From contig OX344761.1 in NCBI GenBank assembly GCA_947034895.1, positions 23,076,863 to 23,140,862 of the forward strand: a stretch of 64,000 nucleotides of DNA. The letters are read 5' to 3'. The DNA is from Rhytidiadelphus loreus (Eukaryota > Streptophyta > Bryopsida > Hypnales > Hylocomiaceae). Position numbers and translations under genes: made by a program. Positions 46,597 through 58,185 of this stretch are shown here, piece after piece (within the stretch, counting starts at the first letter, position 1; every line of letters starts with the position of its first letter). The notes below the pieces were generated by a model, which worked only from the letters and a program-made list of their open reading frames with translations, was not told the origin of the DNA and did not search any database.

Positions 46597-48261
46597 AAGA
46601 AGGCGAAATTCTAGTGGAGAACAAATAGAAGGACAGAGGCATAGCCTGGAGTGTAGATCATTACAGAATGTACTGTAAATTGTTTGTATAACTAGGAGCT
46701 TGGCAATACTAACACTGTTAGTATTGATAATACCTAGTTTGTCCGTGCATTGCTAATGTGATGCCTTGGTTCTTATTACCAATCAGACAGCATTCCATTA
46801 CAATTGCTGATTACAAATTGGGAAATCTTACAATCTTGAAATCAATTGACCTCTCCAAAACTAGTACGCAGTATCCTATTGGTATTTTCATGGAATGGAT
46901 GAGATTCTATCTCAAATTGACAAAGCATTTGAAATCAATCCACGAAGCACAAAATTCTGAACTCTAACTGCCATACATATCGATTTCATTTGGGACTTCA
47001 AAGAAAGATTTTGGTTGTACTAACATAGTCGGTACAGAATGAGTATGTACATGAGGATTTTGCACACGCACATTGCCTATGACCACTTTCTCACACTTTG
47101 CATCCCAATACACTAGATCTTGGTGAGTAAATTAAAATAGAGATTCATTCTTAAATTTTCAATCAAAAAACAAAAGAGAAATCAACTACAATCATTTAGG
47201 GTATATATATATGACAATGGTAAAAAGAACTGCATTTAATTTCCATTGCGGATTCTTTTGACTAGTTTTTGTTATAGTGCAAGTAAGATAAAAGGTTCAA
47301 TAAGTGACCTTTTAGTACGTGAATCAAAATTAGGAATGATTAGTGCAATTAATGAATTTTCAATAAAGAGATTATGAAATCTGCAATAAATACATGAAGT
47401 TGCATAGTTTTTTGAATACTTGACATTTGGTTGTAATTTCTAAAAGTGAAAGCTAGTAGGCGGCTACGTTAGTTTATAGGTGGTGCAATAATTGTATGCC
47501 ATAGTTTTTTTAATGGGCCATGATGTATCCCCAAAGTGATCCCTTTGTATTTAAGTGGCATGCAACATGAGCTCAGAAAGTCTCCTTCATTAATTGAAAA
47601 TGGAACATTCATCACCATAGTTTTCCTAATTGAAAACGAAACATTTACAGCTTCTCATTTGTTTATTATGTTTCATGTATGCTACATTGCCCTTTCTCTT
47701 TTCATCCATCCCAAGGTTGAATTTCGTACCCCAAGCTTCCCATTATAATTGGACACCATGTAGAGATAAGTATAGAACTTTTGTATATTAATTCTTTAGT
47801 TCTACATTAGCCAATATAGACACTTTACCTTTAGTTGTGCCATATTGCATTTGTGAATTTCTTATTCTCAAGGATGAACTTCCACAATAATATCCATATT
47901 ATAAACGTTTGGATCACATTTTGGGGAAATGTTTGATTGTGTTGTCAATATATATCCTATTAACCTTTGAATGTCCAAGGAGTGATGCTCAAAATCATCC
48001 TTTTGTATTACCGTAGGAGATCTTTCCTTTCCAAACCCAATTCATGTTCTCAACCATTTTCATTTCATGTTCTCAACCATTTCATGTCCTTTTCTTGTGG
48101 TGCATTTCTTTACTAAATTGGCTTTCGTTTTTCATAAAACCGAAATGCAGAGGAAAGCTCATGTCAATATACTCATACTGACTGCACCCTCTCCAAGAAG
48201 CAATAAGCTTAACTAGGCATCAAATAACATCAGCAGGCACCAGCTGAGGAAGGAATGATGC
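46597..48261. other. Spacer, no gene seen
   Basis: AT-rich with short random frames. A TTCATGTTCTCAACCATTT block is duplicated at about 48042-48086. Confidence 0.35.
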
Positions 48262-49229
48262 TTAACCCCTCAACGCCTAAGAGGGCTCAAAAGCAGCCTC
48301 ACATAGTTTGAGTTCAATTCAAAGTAATGTAACTTTTGCATCTAATGTCCAAATTCATTAAAACTTGTTGGAGAAGTTGTGCATAATTTTCTAGTTTATG
48401 TGGTAAAATTTTCAGATCAATTCAAGATGTATTAGTTTCTTGAAATCCAATCGAAGTTCACAAGTATAATTTGAGTTCACAAAACAACACTTGATGGCTG
48501 CAACTTTGGGGGCTTGTATCTCCTTCATACAGTGTTTTTTTTCAATAAAATTTGTTGGATTATGTTCCCCTTGAAGTCTAGTTCTTGTGGTAAAATTTTC
48601 ATATCAATCTAGGTTGTTTTGAATGTTTGGGAGCAATTCGAAGTTCAAAACCCTAATAGTTTTTCATTATAGTGAACTTTGGCGGCCTATTTCTTCTTTA
48701 TACAATGGCCGTTTTCAATAATTCTTTTTGTGAAAGTTGCACATACTGGTCTAGTTTGTGTCAATAAAATTTCATATCAATCCAAGAAATAATGAGTGAC
48801 TGAGAGGCATTTTAGTAGAAGGAGGTTCAGCCTTGGGTGTAATTTTCGGCAACTTTTCTTGACATTTCAAAGCCATTTTGTAGACACAATGAGTCAATTG
48901 AATGATATTTTCTTTCACCAATGTATTTGTATGCTGATTTTCAAGCACTTTGTAGTTTAAAGTTTTTCCATTTGAGAAGGTTTAGAATTCAAATTTCACC
49001 TCCAAATGTGTTTTTAGAAAAATTTCAGCATCCTTTTCCAACACTAAAACATTATAATCTTTCAATCTACACGGTCAAATGACTTCAAATTTGATCCATG
49101 ACATCTTCAACATGTGCACTACAAGATTGTACGGTTAGATCTGTATGACTTAGTGACATTTAGATTTATAGAACTTCAAAAGCTATGATGTTTTTAAATC
49201 CAAAAAGGCCTGGGGCCATGAGGGGTTAA
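48262..49229. mobile_element. Nonautonomous TIR element (968 bp), copy 2, inverted relative to copy 1
   Basis: Starts TTAACCCCTCAACGCC and ends GGCCATGAGGGGTTAA. The interior is the reverse complement of 38523-39497 along its whole length, sharing for example GTCATTTGACCGTGTAGATT in the copy-1 orientation. The ends differ from copy 1 in several bases, so the copies are not recent sisters. Confidence 0.75.
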
Positions 49230-49335
49230 AAGAGTCACACCAATTGCTGCAGCAGCTTACTCTGGTCTCACCCATTTGTCTGTATCGATCGATCGATTTC
49301 TTCCGTTGGAGATCTCCCGAAGGAAGGGAGTATCT

Positions 49336-50222
49336 TCAGCAGATCTAAACGATACATTGTCGACAATTCGTGAAGAAAGCGATGCTCACAGATCCTCAGC
49401 ACATCCACAGGCTGCCTTGATGTTGGTCACTGAGAACCTGCAGCAATACTACCTTCCAAAGTAACGTACCCACCGACTCTAGAATCATAAGCATGGAACC
49501 GGGCACGCACAAGCATTCATACCCAAATGGGTCAATTCCCCAAATGGGTAAATTTTTGGAGAATCCAGTCTGAAAGATGGACGATCGCATAGGCAAGCTG
49601 CCAACCGCGCTTACAAAGCCTTCAAGTTACTCCATTATAACAAAAAGTTGAAACTATGATTTCATCCCCCCGGGTACTGAAATACGCTGCACCCGCCCGT
49701 ATGAAAACTCATAACCACATCCAAGACCACCGATTCTGAGCAAGTTTGGGCCTCAGGGTTCCAGAATTGAAGCCACTCGAGCTTCAAACCCTAACACCTA
49801 TTTCCGAAACGAAGACTGAGCCTGTCACGAATCGGACCCGTAAACCCTACCTATGGTGTGAGAGTTCTACAATTCTTTGAAAACGCAACACGCAAGAGTG
49901 CGCTTCCTCATTGAAGCATGTAAGAATCTTTGTCAGTCTCCGTCCCCGCTCTCTGCCTGAAACGGTTTGTGCGGCAAGAGCAACATATTCCTTAAAGTTA
50001 AACCATATCGTTTGCAAGCATCACTTCCTCGAACGGGTATAATAGCGAACTGTTCTTTCGGCTTTTACTAATCAATACCACGAGTTGGGTACACTTCCCG
50101 GCATACATACCTTTCCCTTTGGACTGCCCCTTCCCGGGGCCCAACCAACCAACCAAATCGGAAATCTACTAAATCCAGGTACGTACCCCCCCTCCCCGGT
50201 AAGCCACTCCTACGACAGTTGA
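49336..50222. repeat. Cluster repeat V, copy A
   Basis: Shares long near-identical sequence with 52562-53714 and, from about 49676 on, with 54547-55079: AAATACGCTGCACCCGCCCG, GAAACGAAGACTGAGCCTGT and CAACCAACCAA, ending CCCCGGTAAGCCACTCCT. Copy A lacks the hAT-like MITE found in copy B and therefore shows the empty site. Confidence 0.85.
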
Positions 50223-50482
50223 CTTTCTTTGATTTAGAGTCTGCGTACATTTTAGGAGGGTGTGATTCGTGTACATTTGCTCGTTACACTAGTTCAATAC
50301 AGTTAAAACATCCCGATGGTGTTCTTTGGCGCATAACTTGATTGACGGACCACACTACTTTGTATTTGGTTAATTATTCCCATGAACTGTGAGATTCAAT
50401 ATAGATGCATGTACCGACTAACCCATATCAAACCAATCAGCGTTCAAATCTTCTCCATGTGCCTGCAACATCAAACATCACA
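50195..50482. repeat. Right side of inverted segmental duplication (empty site, single minisatellite unit)
   Basis: The reverse complement matches, in order, the left locus flank (38345-38522), the far side of the element (39498-39520), one 48-bp minisatellite unit and TAGGAGTGGCTTACCGG (40455-40475 on the left). The 975-bp element and the extra minisatellite units are missing. Confidence 0.7.
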
Positions 50483-50620
50483 GCCATTCAACATATTAAC
50501 AGAAGATTATTTGCATACGTTTGTGCAAAATAAAGATAATTTGGGTCACCAAATATGACTAAAATGAACGGGATATGATGAACCTACTGTAACTTTCCTT
50601 GATTGTGCTTGTACGTGTAG

Positions 50621-52212
50621 GACCCAGTACTGTAGATGGTAAAGACGTGCACTGCTCGTGGTGCGGTGAAGAAGGGACGCTTATCATCTGTGAGAATTGC
50701 GACAAAAACTTCTGCGAGGACTGCATCGTGCGCAACTACGGTCGCAAGCGTGGCTTGGCTCCCATTCTCAGCAACGTCAACTGGAGTTGCTTCTGCTGCA
50801 ATCCTGAGCCTCTTCGGGTTCATGTCAACAGGTTCAAGGAGTTCCGAAACTCTGTGTCTTCGGAAATATATTTCTCCCCGAGACCGAACGATGCAAGGAC
50901 ATCCAAAACCAGGTGTGGGTTTGCCTTTTTGCTTATGAAATTCGTGCATGAATCAGGGTTGAAGGTTGAGAGTTTAAGGGTCTAAGTTTTTGGTGATTTC
51001 TCTGGGTTTCAAAGACATAGAAATGCCAATTCCGTTAAATCGACAGTTTTCCATGCACCATTTTGACACTTATGGTAGCTTATTGTGTCCATAGATATGG
51101 ATAGATATGCAAATTATATATTAAACTTATTTGCAATTTGCATGTCAAAGTTTCAAAGTTTTAGGGTTTCAGGATTTCAGGTTTCAAGTTTAGGGTGTTG
51201 AAACTTGAACATTGAAAACGTCAACTCCTTCAATTGGCAGTATTCTATTAATCATTTTAGCATTTACAATAGCTTTGTTGTGTCAATAGATATGCAGATT
51301 GTTTTTCATCCACAACATTGTCGTTACCGTGTCGTGTTTGTCGTCCTTCATATATTTGTCTTCCATTGTGTTTGTGGATTCGACGTCAAACTTTTTATGT
51401 TGGCGTGATTCAGAGACTGGGTCACAATTGTAATATTCAACCTCACAAAGCTCTAAAAGTTTGGACTGTTGTAGATTCAGGTTTGGAGGCGCTAATGTTG
51501 TGAATATCCAAGCACATACCTTAAAAATTGAAGTTATACAAGCTGTTAGTAACATGGAGCATGTAGTCGGGTTTCATGCTATTTCTAGGTATCTGGAAAC
51601 TTCAGTTGTCGAGGTTGAGCAGACTAATTTTGTCACTTTAAAAATGTGCTTTCTAGAATATGCTTTCGTTGGGAGATCACTAAATAGAGATCACTGGAGA
51701 GAGAATTTTGAATGGGTACAAGAGCCAAACTCTCGTGACAGAGACTAAATTGTTTTCTCACTCAATGAACTGGATGATTTCTTATTCAAAGTGGGAGACC
51801 TCAATTCAAAGATGAGTACACACATTTAGCCAAGTCGTGCTTATATCCAACATGCTAATTGACGATGTAGCAAGTGTGGATTAGAAGAGCTGAGTTTCTG
51901 TTGACACCATCATGGGTCAATCAATAGGAGTCGGGATCAAAGGATTTGGTAAACTCTACCTTACAACATCGTATTTTGCGAAATTGGTACAATTTCAGCG
52001 CCAAAAATTGTGGCATACATCGACACAACTTAATGCTTTGAAAACTAGACAGGCGACATTCCATGCCTGAAATTTAAGTGCCGAAGTAGTGGAATACCAC
52101 TGACTTAACGAACTTCATGTTCAATTGCAGGCGTGCAAGCCGAAATGCAAGTGATGTGAATCGGGGGAACCAGTGTCAAACTCTTGCGGAGTTGCTGACT
52201 CCGAACAGAGAG
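50621..52212 (+). CDS. ADD-type (ATRX-like) zinc-finger protein, two internal exons
   Basis: Exon 50621-50912 follows an acceptor TACGTGTAG, and exon 52131-52212 follows TTCAATTGCAG. The junction restores an Arg codon and the frame stays open. Exon 1 encodes CSWCGEEGTLIICENC, FCEDCIVRNYGRK and NWSCFCCNPEPL. This is the PHD-like half of an ADD domain, with all eight Cys ligands, and matches the ATRX/DNMT3 pattern. ADD domains read histone H3 tails unmodified at K4 and bearing K9 methylation. The upstream GATA-like half of the ADD domain was not found, nor any SNF2 or methyltransferase part. A possible last exon at about 52490-52700 could encode RQRLRFVTENLQQYLPM-stop, but its phase does not join simply. 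Either a small gene with missed exons or a gene fragment among repeats. Confidence 0.6.
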
Positions 52213-52561
52213 GTAAGAATGCAATTTGCACAGATACCGCCTCTCAAAACTACTAATATAAGATTCACAAATCTTCTCTACTTGAAGAGTCGTTTTCTCC
52301 TCGTTGATCTCCGATTTTTAAGAAATCTCTTTTCGAAAATTATTTTTCATACCAAAGTTGCGCTCAAGATGTAATGTTTTGGCAAAGGAGACTCTTACCT
52401 TGCTGAATAGAGTCAAACTCAGAAACTCAAATGTTGAATTGGATGGTGATTTGATATCGGGTTCAATGTTGGGATATGGTTGGAGCAGCAAAACCAAGGC
52501 AAAGGGATTCAGACGAGGCCTTGTACGAAAGAGCGCCATCCACCAGAAGCCAAACAGCACA

Positions 52562-53714
52562 GGAAGTATCTTCAGCAGAAACGATACATTGTCCACAATT
52601 CGTGAAGAAAGCGATGCTCACAGATCCTCAGCACATCCACATGCTGAATAGACAACGCTTGAGATTTGTCACTGAAAATTTGCAGCAATACCTGCCAATG
52701 TAACGTACCCACCGACTCTAGAATCATAACCGGGCACGCTCAAGCATTCCTATCCAAATGGGTAAATTTGGAGAATCCAATCTGAAAGATGGACGATCGC
52801 ATAGGCAAGCTGCCAACTGCGGTTACAAAGCCTTCGACGACTAATAAGTAGCCTTCGAATTACTCCATTATTACAGAAAGTTGAAACTCTGATTTCATCC
52901 CCCCGGGTATTGAAATACGCTGCACCCGCCCGTATGAAAACTCATAACCACATCCAAGACCACCGATTCTGAGCAAGTTTAGGCCTCAGGTCACTCGAGC
53001 TTCAAACCCTAAACACCTATTTCCGAAACGAAGACTGAGCCTGTCACGAATCGGACCCGTAAACCCTACCTATGGTGTGAGAGTTCTACAATTCTTTGAA
53101 AACGCAGCACGCAAAGAGTGCGCTTCCTCATTGAAGCATGTAAGAATCTTTGTCAGTCTCCGTCCCCGCTCTCTGCCTGAAACGGCTTGTGCGGCAAGAG
53201 CAACATATTCCTTAAAGTTAAACCATATCGTTTGCAGGCATCACTTCCTCGAACGGGTATAATAACCCAGCGTCTTGTAGTTGAGAATGTGCTCAGCAAA
53301 GAGCGAACTGTTCTCTCGCCTTTCACTAAACAATACCGCGAGCTAGGTTCACTTACCGACCTACCCTTCCCTTTGGACTGCCCCTTCCCGGGCCCCAACC
53401 AACCAACCGAATCGGAAATCTACTAAATCCAGGTACGCACCCCCCCTCCCCGCGCAGGGAGAATTGACCCCCTCATTGCCCCGGTCAACTTAGGTTTGAA
53501 AAAAAATCCCCCTATGTTGTGCCAATTTTTTGGTAATTCTTGCATCTCATAGAAGTAATTTGGGGCCTCTGATTGCAAATATGAATTCAGAATTTCAAAA
53601 AGAAATTAAGCCTTGCACATAAAAAATTCCAGGGTTTGCCCTGGAGGGGCAATGAGGGGGTCAATTCACCCTGGCCCCCCCTCCCCGGTAAGCCACTCCT
53701 ACGACAGCTGACTT
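52562..53714. repeat. Cluster repeat V, copy B (interrupted by a MITE)
   Basis: Direct copy of 49336-50222 with small indels, split by the 219-bp MITE at 53455-53673. It includes the 3' part of the possible terminal exon of the ADD gene, and copy A carries a version with a 4-bp insertion in that part, so the duplication probably copied the gene's end. Confidence 0.8.
53455..53673. mobile_element. hAT-like MITE (219 bp) in repeat V copy B
   Basis: Ends CAGGGAGAATTGACCCCCTC and, inverted, GAGGGGGTCAATTCACCCTG, a terminal inverted repeat of about 27 bp extended by ATTGCCCC / GGGGCAAT. The flanking CCCCCCCTCCCCG stretch occurs once in copy A and on both sides here, so it was duplicated on insertion. 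No protein is encoded. Confidence 0.8.
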
Positions 53715-54546
53715 TTTGAAAATACCCTTTGTGGAAATCTGAAAAAATAAGACAGTAAACATTTGCACATATCTTGCAGAGGTATAATTAAATAGGTTCA
53801 TAGCAGATTTTCCTCGCGTTTACTTACTGGCAATGAAAACATTCTCTCTCCAGGGAAAAATACGTAATATATATGTTACGCTTTGCATTTTGTAATGAGC
53901 ATGTATAAAACTCTCATAAATGGAATGTATAATTTTTTTTCCTGTTTCTTGAGATATTTGCATTTTGCACTAGAATATTCGTTCTACAGATGTCTGTAAA
54001 CTTAATGTTTGTGAGCTCCCTGGTAGTAGAGCTGACCCTAAGCAATTCAATCTAAAGGCAAAAGCTGCCTGTGTCTAGCAGTGATAATGTTATAGTGCCA
54101 CCGGTGATACTTTGAGGCCCAGAATTTGAAGCTCAAGTGTCCAAAGCTGTAAAATCTTTAGGAAAAAAAAAGGATAAATAGAATTGGGATTTAGGTAGCT
54201 GATTTGAGGTTTTAGTGCTTTTAATGAGCTAGCTGGGCAACTGAAAACTGCTAGTGAACTAGTTTCCAGTTGGCAAATAAAAAATAGGCCAACTCCGTCT
54301 CGTAATCCTCCAGAAGCAAGGATGCCAGTTCCGTGGACTTCCAGCAATGTGACAAGTATGACCAGTATTACGAAGTGCGTTCCTATCCGTGTTGATGATT
54401 GTGAAGTCGGTGTGATTGCATATTTTTGGAAGCACCACGTACATGGAGAGATATTTTGGTCCCCACTTGAAACACTCGTAACTGACAGAGCAAATTGTAT
54501 ATGATTGTCCAGTCGTTGTATCTTACCTCACTAGAGCAATTTCGCT

Positions 54547-55079
54547 GAAATACGCTGCACCCGCCCGTATGAAAACTCATAACCACATCCAAGACCACCG
54601 ATTCTGAGCAAGTTTAGGCCTCAGGGTTCCAGAGGTCACTCGAGCTTCAAACCCTAAACACATACAGTATTTCCGAAACGAAGACTGAGCCTGTCACGAA
54701 TCGGACCCGTAAACCCTAGCTATGGTGTGAGAGTTCTACAATTCTTTGAAAACGCAACACGCAAAGAGTGCGCTTCCTCATTGAAGCATGTAAGAATCTA
54801 TGTCAGTCTCCGTCCCCGCTCTCTGCCTCCAACGGCTTGTGCGGCAAGAGCAACATATTCCTTAAAGTTAAACCATAACGTTTGCAGGCATCACTTCCTC
54901 GAACGGGTATAATAGCGAACTGTTCTTTAGCCTGTAATTAATCAATACCGCGAGCTGGGTACACTTACCGACCTACCCTTCCCTTTGGACTGCCCCTTCC
55001 CGGGGCCCAACCAACCAACCAAATCGGAAATCTACTAAATCCAGGTACGTCCCCCCCCTTCCCGGTAAGCCACTCCTCG
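54547..55079. repeat. Cluster repeat V, copy C (5'-truncated)
   Basis: Same direction as copies A and B, starting at the AAATACGCTGCACCCGCCCG block and ending CCCGGTAAGCCACTCCT. The homology stops exactly there (CCACTCCT then unrelated CGTCTCTAGC), so this may be a natural end of the repeat. Confidence 0.8.
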
Positions 55080-56371
55080 TCTCTAGCTCTGGGAAGCTTG
55101 TTTACTGACCGGTGCTTTCCTGTGTTGTTCTCTCGATCTTCGGTTTAAGTTTGATTCTTCCTCGTTATCAGGTATTTTTATACTTATATCATCATCTTGA
55201 TCTACATTGTAGTTTTTCTTTCAATTTGTTTTCAACTGGTTTTTTAGGACCCGTAGCTTTCTACCAAGTTTGGTAGCCTATTCAATATTCTGCATGGTGC
55301 ATCCGTGACGGAATAGCCCACATGCATATCAATTGGGTAAAAAGCTACTGTAATTAACATCCTTGTTTGCAGTTGAAAATTGCAGGGCCGAATTAATCCT
55401 AGATCACGTTACTCCGAGGGCACTCAGTAGATCTATTCAGGAGGGAGGGATGTTTTGCTCTTGGTTGAATTGCCTTCAGCTTTTATGACGGATCGATCTG
55501 TAAGAGGCTGTTCGAAATCTAACTATGTTTTGCAGTCTAGTAGTTGGAGAGCTTTTTAATAGAGTTTCCGAAGGACATGTTGGAGATTCTTCACTACCTA
55601 ATTTGAACTTTGCAGTTGCTGTGCAGGTCTTGGATTGCAACTTCTTTGGGGTTTCATGGCTTCGTCACTGTTGTGTTTGCAAATATCTGCAATTGAATTC
55701 CATCTTGGAACTAATTGCTTGAATTAATTGGTTGACCATCAGTCGATCAGTGTGCAAGAGGATGTTTGAAATGCTTGCAGGTGTTAGGGTTTGATCCAAT
55801 GAATTTGTTCACATTGACTGATCTGAGACCCATATGACACAGAGATGAAGCTGCAGCAAAAGGAATTTGGTAACTGTTTCAGAAGACCAAACCCCACCAA
55901 CTACAATTTTCCATTCGTTATCTCTTGGTCCTTGGTTTCCAACTTAAGTCAGTTTGATAGTTACGTTCCCGGAAGGTCATCTTCTTCACATGTTGCTGAA
56001 ATTTTAGGGCATGTGTTGCTTACCGTGGAGGACGATCATCGCTGTTTTGTTGAATCTTCGATCTGGGTTTCCAATTCCGAGAGAGTTGATGATGATATGG
56101 AACAATGAAAAGGTGCACGGCGTTGGTGATGTGTGAGAGCCAGCTCTTTCGAGGATAGAATCAGAGCAGGAGCATTTTTCTCCTGTTGTTTATTGTTATT
56201 GCAACCCTAAACCTAATTTCCGAGATGAGGCATTACTGATGTACCCGTATAAGCACGATCATGGCATGCAGAATTTGATAATATCTGGATTCCTTAGAGA
56301 GAAGGGTACTAATTTGGAAGGGGTAAGAACAAACAGAGAGCAGCGCTGAATTAGGGTAAGATTAAGCTGGC
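55080..56371. other. Mixed-composition stretch, possible transcribed leader, no coding call
   Basis: Contains T-rich sequence and splice-like sites, but I could not link a coding exon to them. It may be leader or intron sequence of the weak plus-strand gene that follows. Confidence 0.3.
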
Positions 56372-56929
56372 ATGTCGTCGTGGAATTGTGCGAGAGAGCA
56401 GGAGAGGCAGAAACGAGAGAAGCATCTGCAGCAGAGGGTGCAGGAAACGCTTTGTCTGTCACTACCTCATCTTCCAACGCAGGTTTATTGAACTTCTTCA
56501 CTCCTTTGTGCGAAACTTTTAATACTAAAGTGCCAGCAGCAGGAGTAGCAGCTGCATTCATTTGGAACGGGAATGGTGTGGATGTCTCGAATTGCTTGTA
56601 CTTTTCATTTTTTTTCATTTTTGACACAAACGAAAGAAAACTCATTGCAAACAAAAGTACAAAGCGAATTCTGCCCATGTCTTGTGCTCTCTTTCAGTGA
56701 TGGCATAATTCAGAAGTACTGCTCTATACCACAAGTGATGAATGTTCTGAATGGGTTGTTGCAGGCACGTACGACATACATTCCACCTTCGGAGGAGCAG
56801 AAAGGGAATGTTCGTCAATACAGGAGCAAGTTGCGAATCAATCGCATTCTGCAGGTGGGATTGCAGATCATTGGAAATTTTTTATTGTTTAGTTGTTTTA
56901 ATTTTGTCAGTGACCATACTTGCTGGTAG
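56372..56929 (+). CDS. Possible small unknown gene (weak model)
   Basis: Two exon-like pieces have phase-0 borders. 56372-56482 starts at ATG and encodes MSSWNCAREQERQKREKHLQ, a charged helical stretch, up to a CAG/GTTTAT donor. 56765-56854 follows GGGTTGTTGCAG and encodes ARTTYIPPSEEQKGNVRQYR and then SKLRINRILQ before CAG/GTGGGA. If that last donor is not used the frame ends at 56929. An alternative acceptor at about 56699 would add DGIIQKYCSIPQVMNVLNG in frame with the second piece but not with the first. I do not recognise the product. Composition of the second piece looks coding. Confidence 0.35.
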
Positions 56930-58095
56930 AATAAGAATACGGACCTACCAGATGCTGTAGAAATTCTTGGTCAATCCCATCTCGAAGTCCATAATTTGTT
57001 GCGAAAATAAATAAGAACAGGAAGGCAATTTTGACATGAGATTCATTAGAATGACAATTAGATCTTATAAAAGGAAATTACCAATGTAAGGTCTACTACA
57101 AGTGCTAATTGTCGCCAGATTGTCCACCAATTGCCAGATTGTCCACGCAATGGCAAGAGACGAAGAACAAAAATCCTCGAAAATACGCTTCCCCTAATCT
57201 AAATTAAAGTACCATAATCTTATTTTTGAACCTTCAGTTCAGACACCAAATAAGTATTGTTGATAACTGGATATGGACGACATCTTCCAGGCAATTTGTG
57301 ATATGGTCATTGGACTAGACCTAGATTCAAAAAATGCCCACCATCCAAAAGGAGGCCCAGGTGGTGGTAACTGAGTTAGGTCTAGACTAAGACTACCGCT
57401 CGCTTCATGCGACCCCATTTTATATATATTATGGAAAATCAATGCAAATGATGAGTCATGCCTGAAATGTCAATTGTTGCGAGCTGCATGATTGGGACAA
57501 CCCATGTGCAAGATTTGCTTACCTAGATTGGTTTTCTTTCAAACATAATGGTCGATTTTTCCGTAGTTTGAACTCCCATATATTCTTTCAACATGGTTTC
57601 ATAGTTTCATGTTACACCTTCATTTGGTTTTACGCCACAATAGTCTTTCTACAGTATTGAATTATGCGTCGTAACTTAATAATCTCCATTGCATTCGTTG
57701 CATCCTCAGACAGGGATTGCTTCGCTCAAACTTAAGTACTCGTTTGCATTCCCTGTGTAGATCCTGGATAAAATTTGCAGCGTCTTCTATTGTATTGCTG
57801 CTAAGACAGAAACGCTATTGCCAATTCTCGCGGGGACGGGATTCTTTTCAACACTCGCTTGTTATTCTTTCTCAGTTTTGGGTTTAGTAGTTTCGTAAGG
57901 TTTTCTATCTGTGTTTTTCAGATGAGTAAAGGTATGCAATTCTTGGGTTAGGATTCGGGTCAGCGTTAGGGGTTTTGTGCTCCTGAGCTTATGCCTATAT
58001 GACGTGCTGCTTTTCCATCACTACTAGTGCTCCGCAGAGAGTCTGCAGCAGCATTTTCCAACACCTGCGTAGGAACCTCCCGTTCCTGAAGTTAT

Positions 58096-58102
58096 TATAT
58101 AG
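58096..58102 (+). promoter_or_regulatory. Putative TATA box of the DUF3632-like gene
   Basis: TATATAG lies about 85 bp before the ATG at 58186, in AT-rich plant-like upstream sequence. The composition changes to GC-rich close to the start codon. Confidence 0.4.
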
Positions 58103-58185
58103 TGTAATATCGTATCGTATCGCCCCGAGACACTGAACGACGATCCTCAGAGATCTATCTGACTCCACGGTTTAGCAGAGCAGAG

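Noticed and set aside
53077..53262. 61-aa frame starting MRVLQFFENA, also open at 54727-54912
   Set aside because: It lies in repeat V; the differences between the two copies are mostly amino-acid changing and copy A is frameshifted, so there is no sign of protein constraint.
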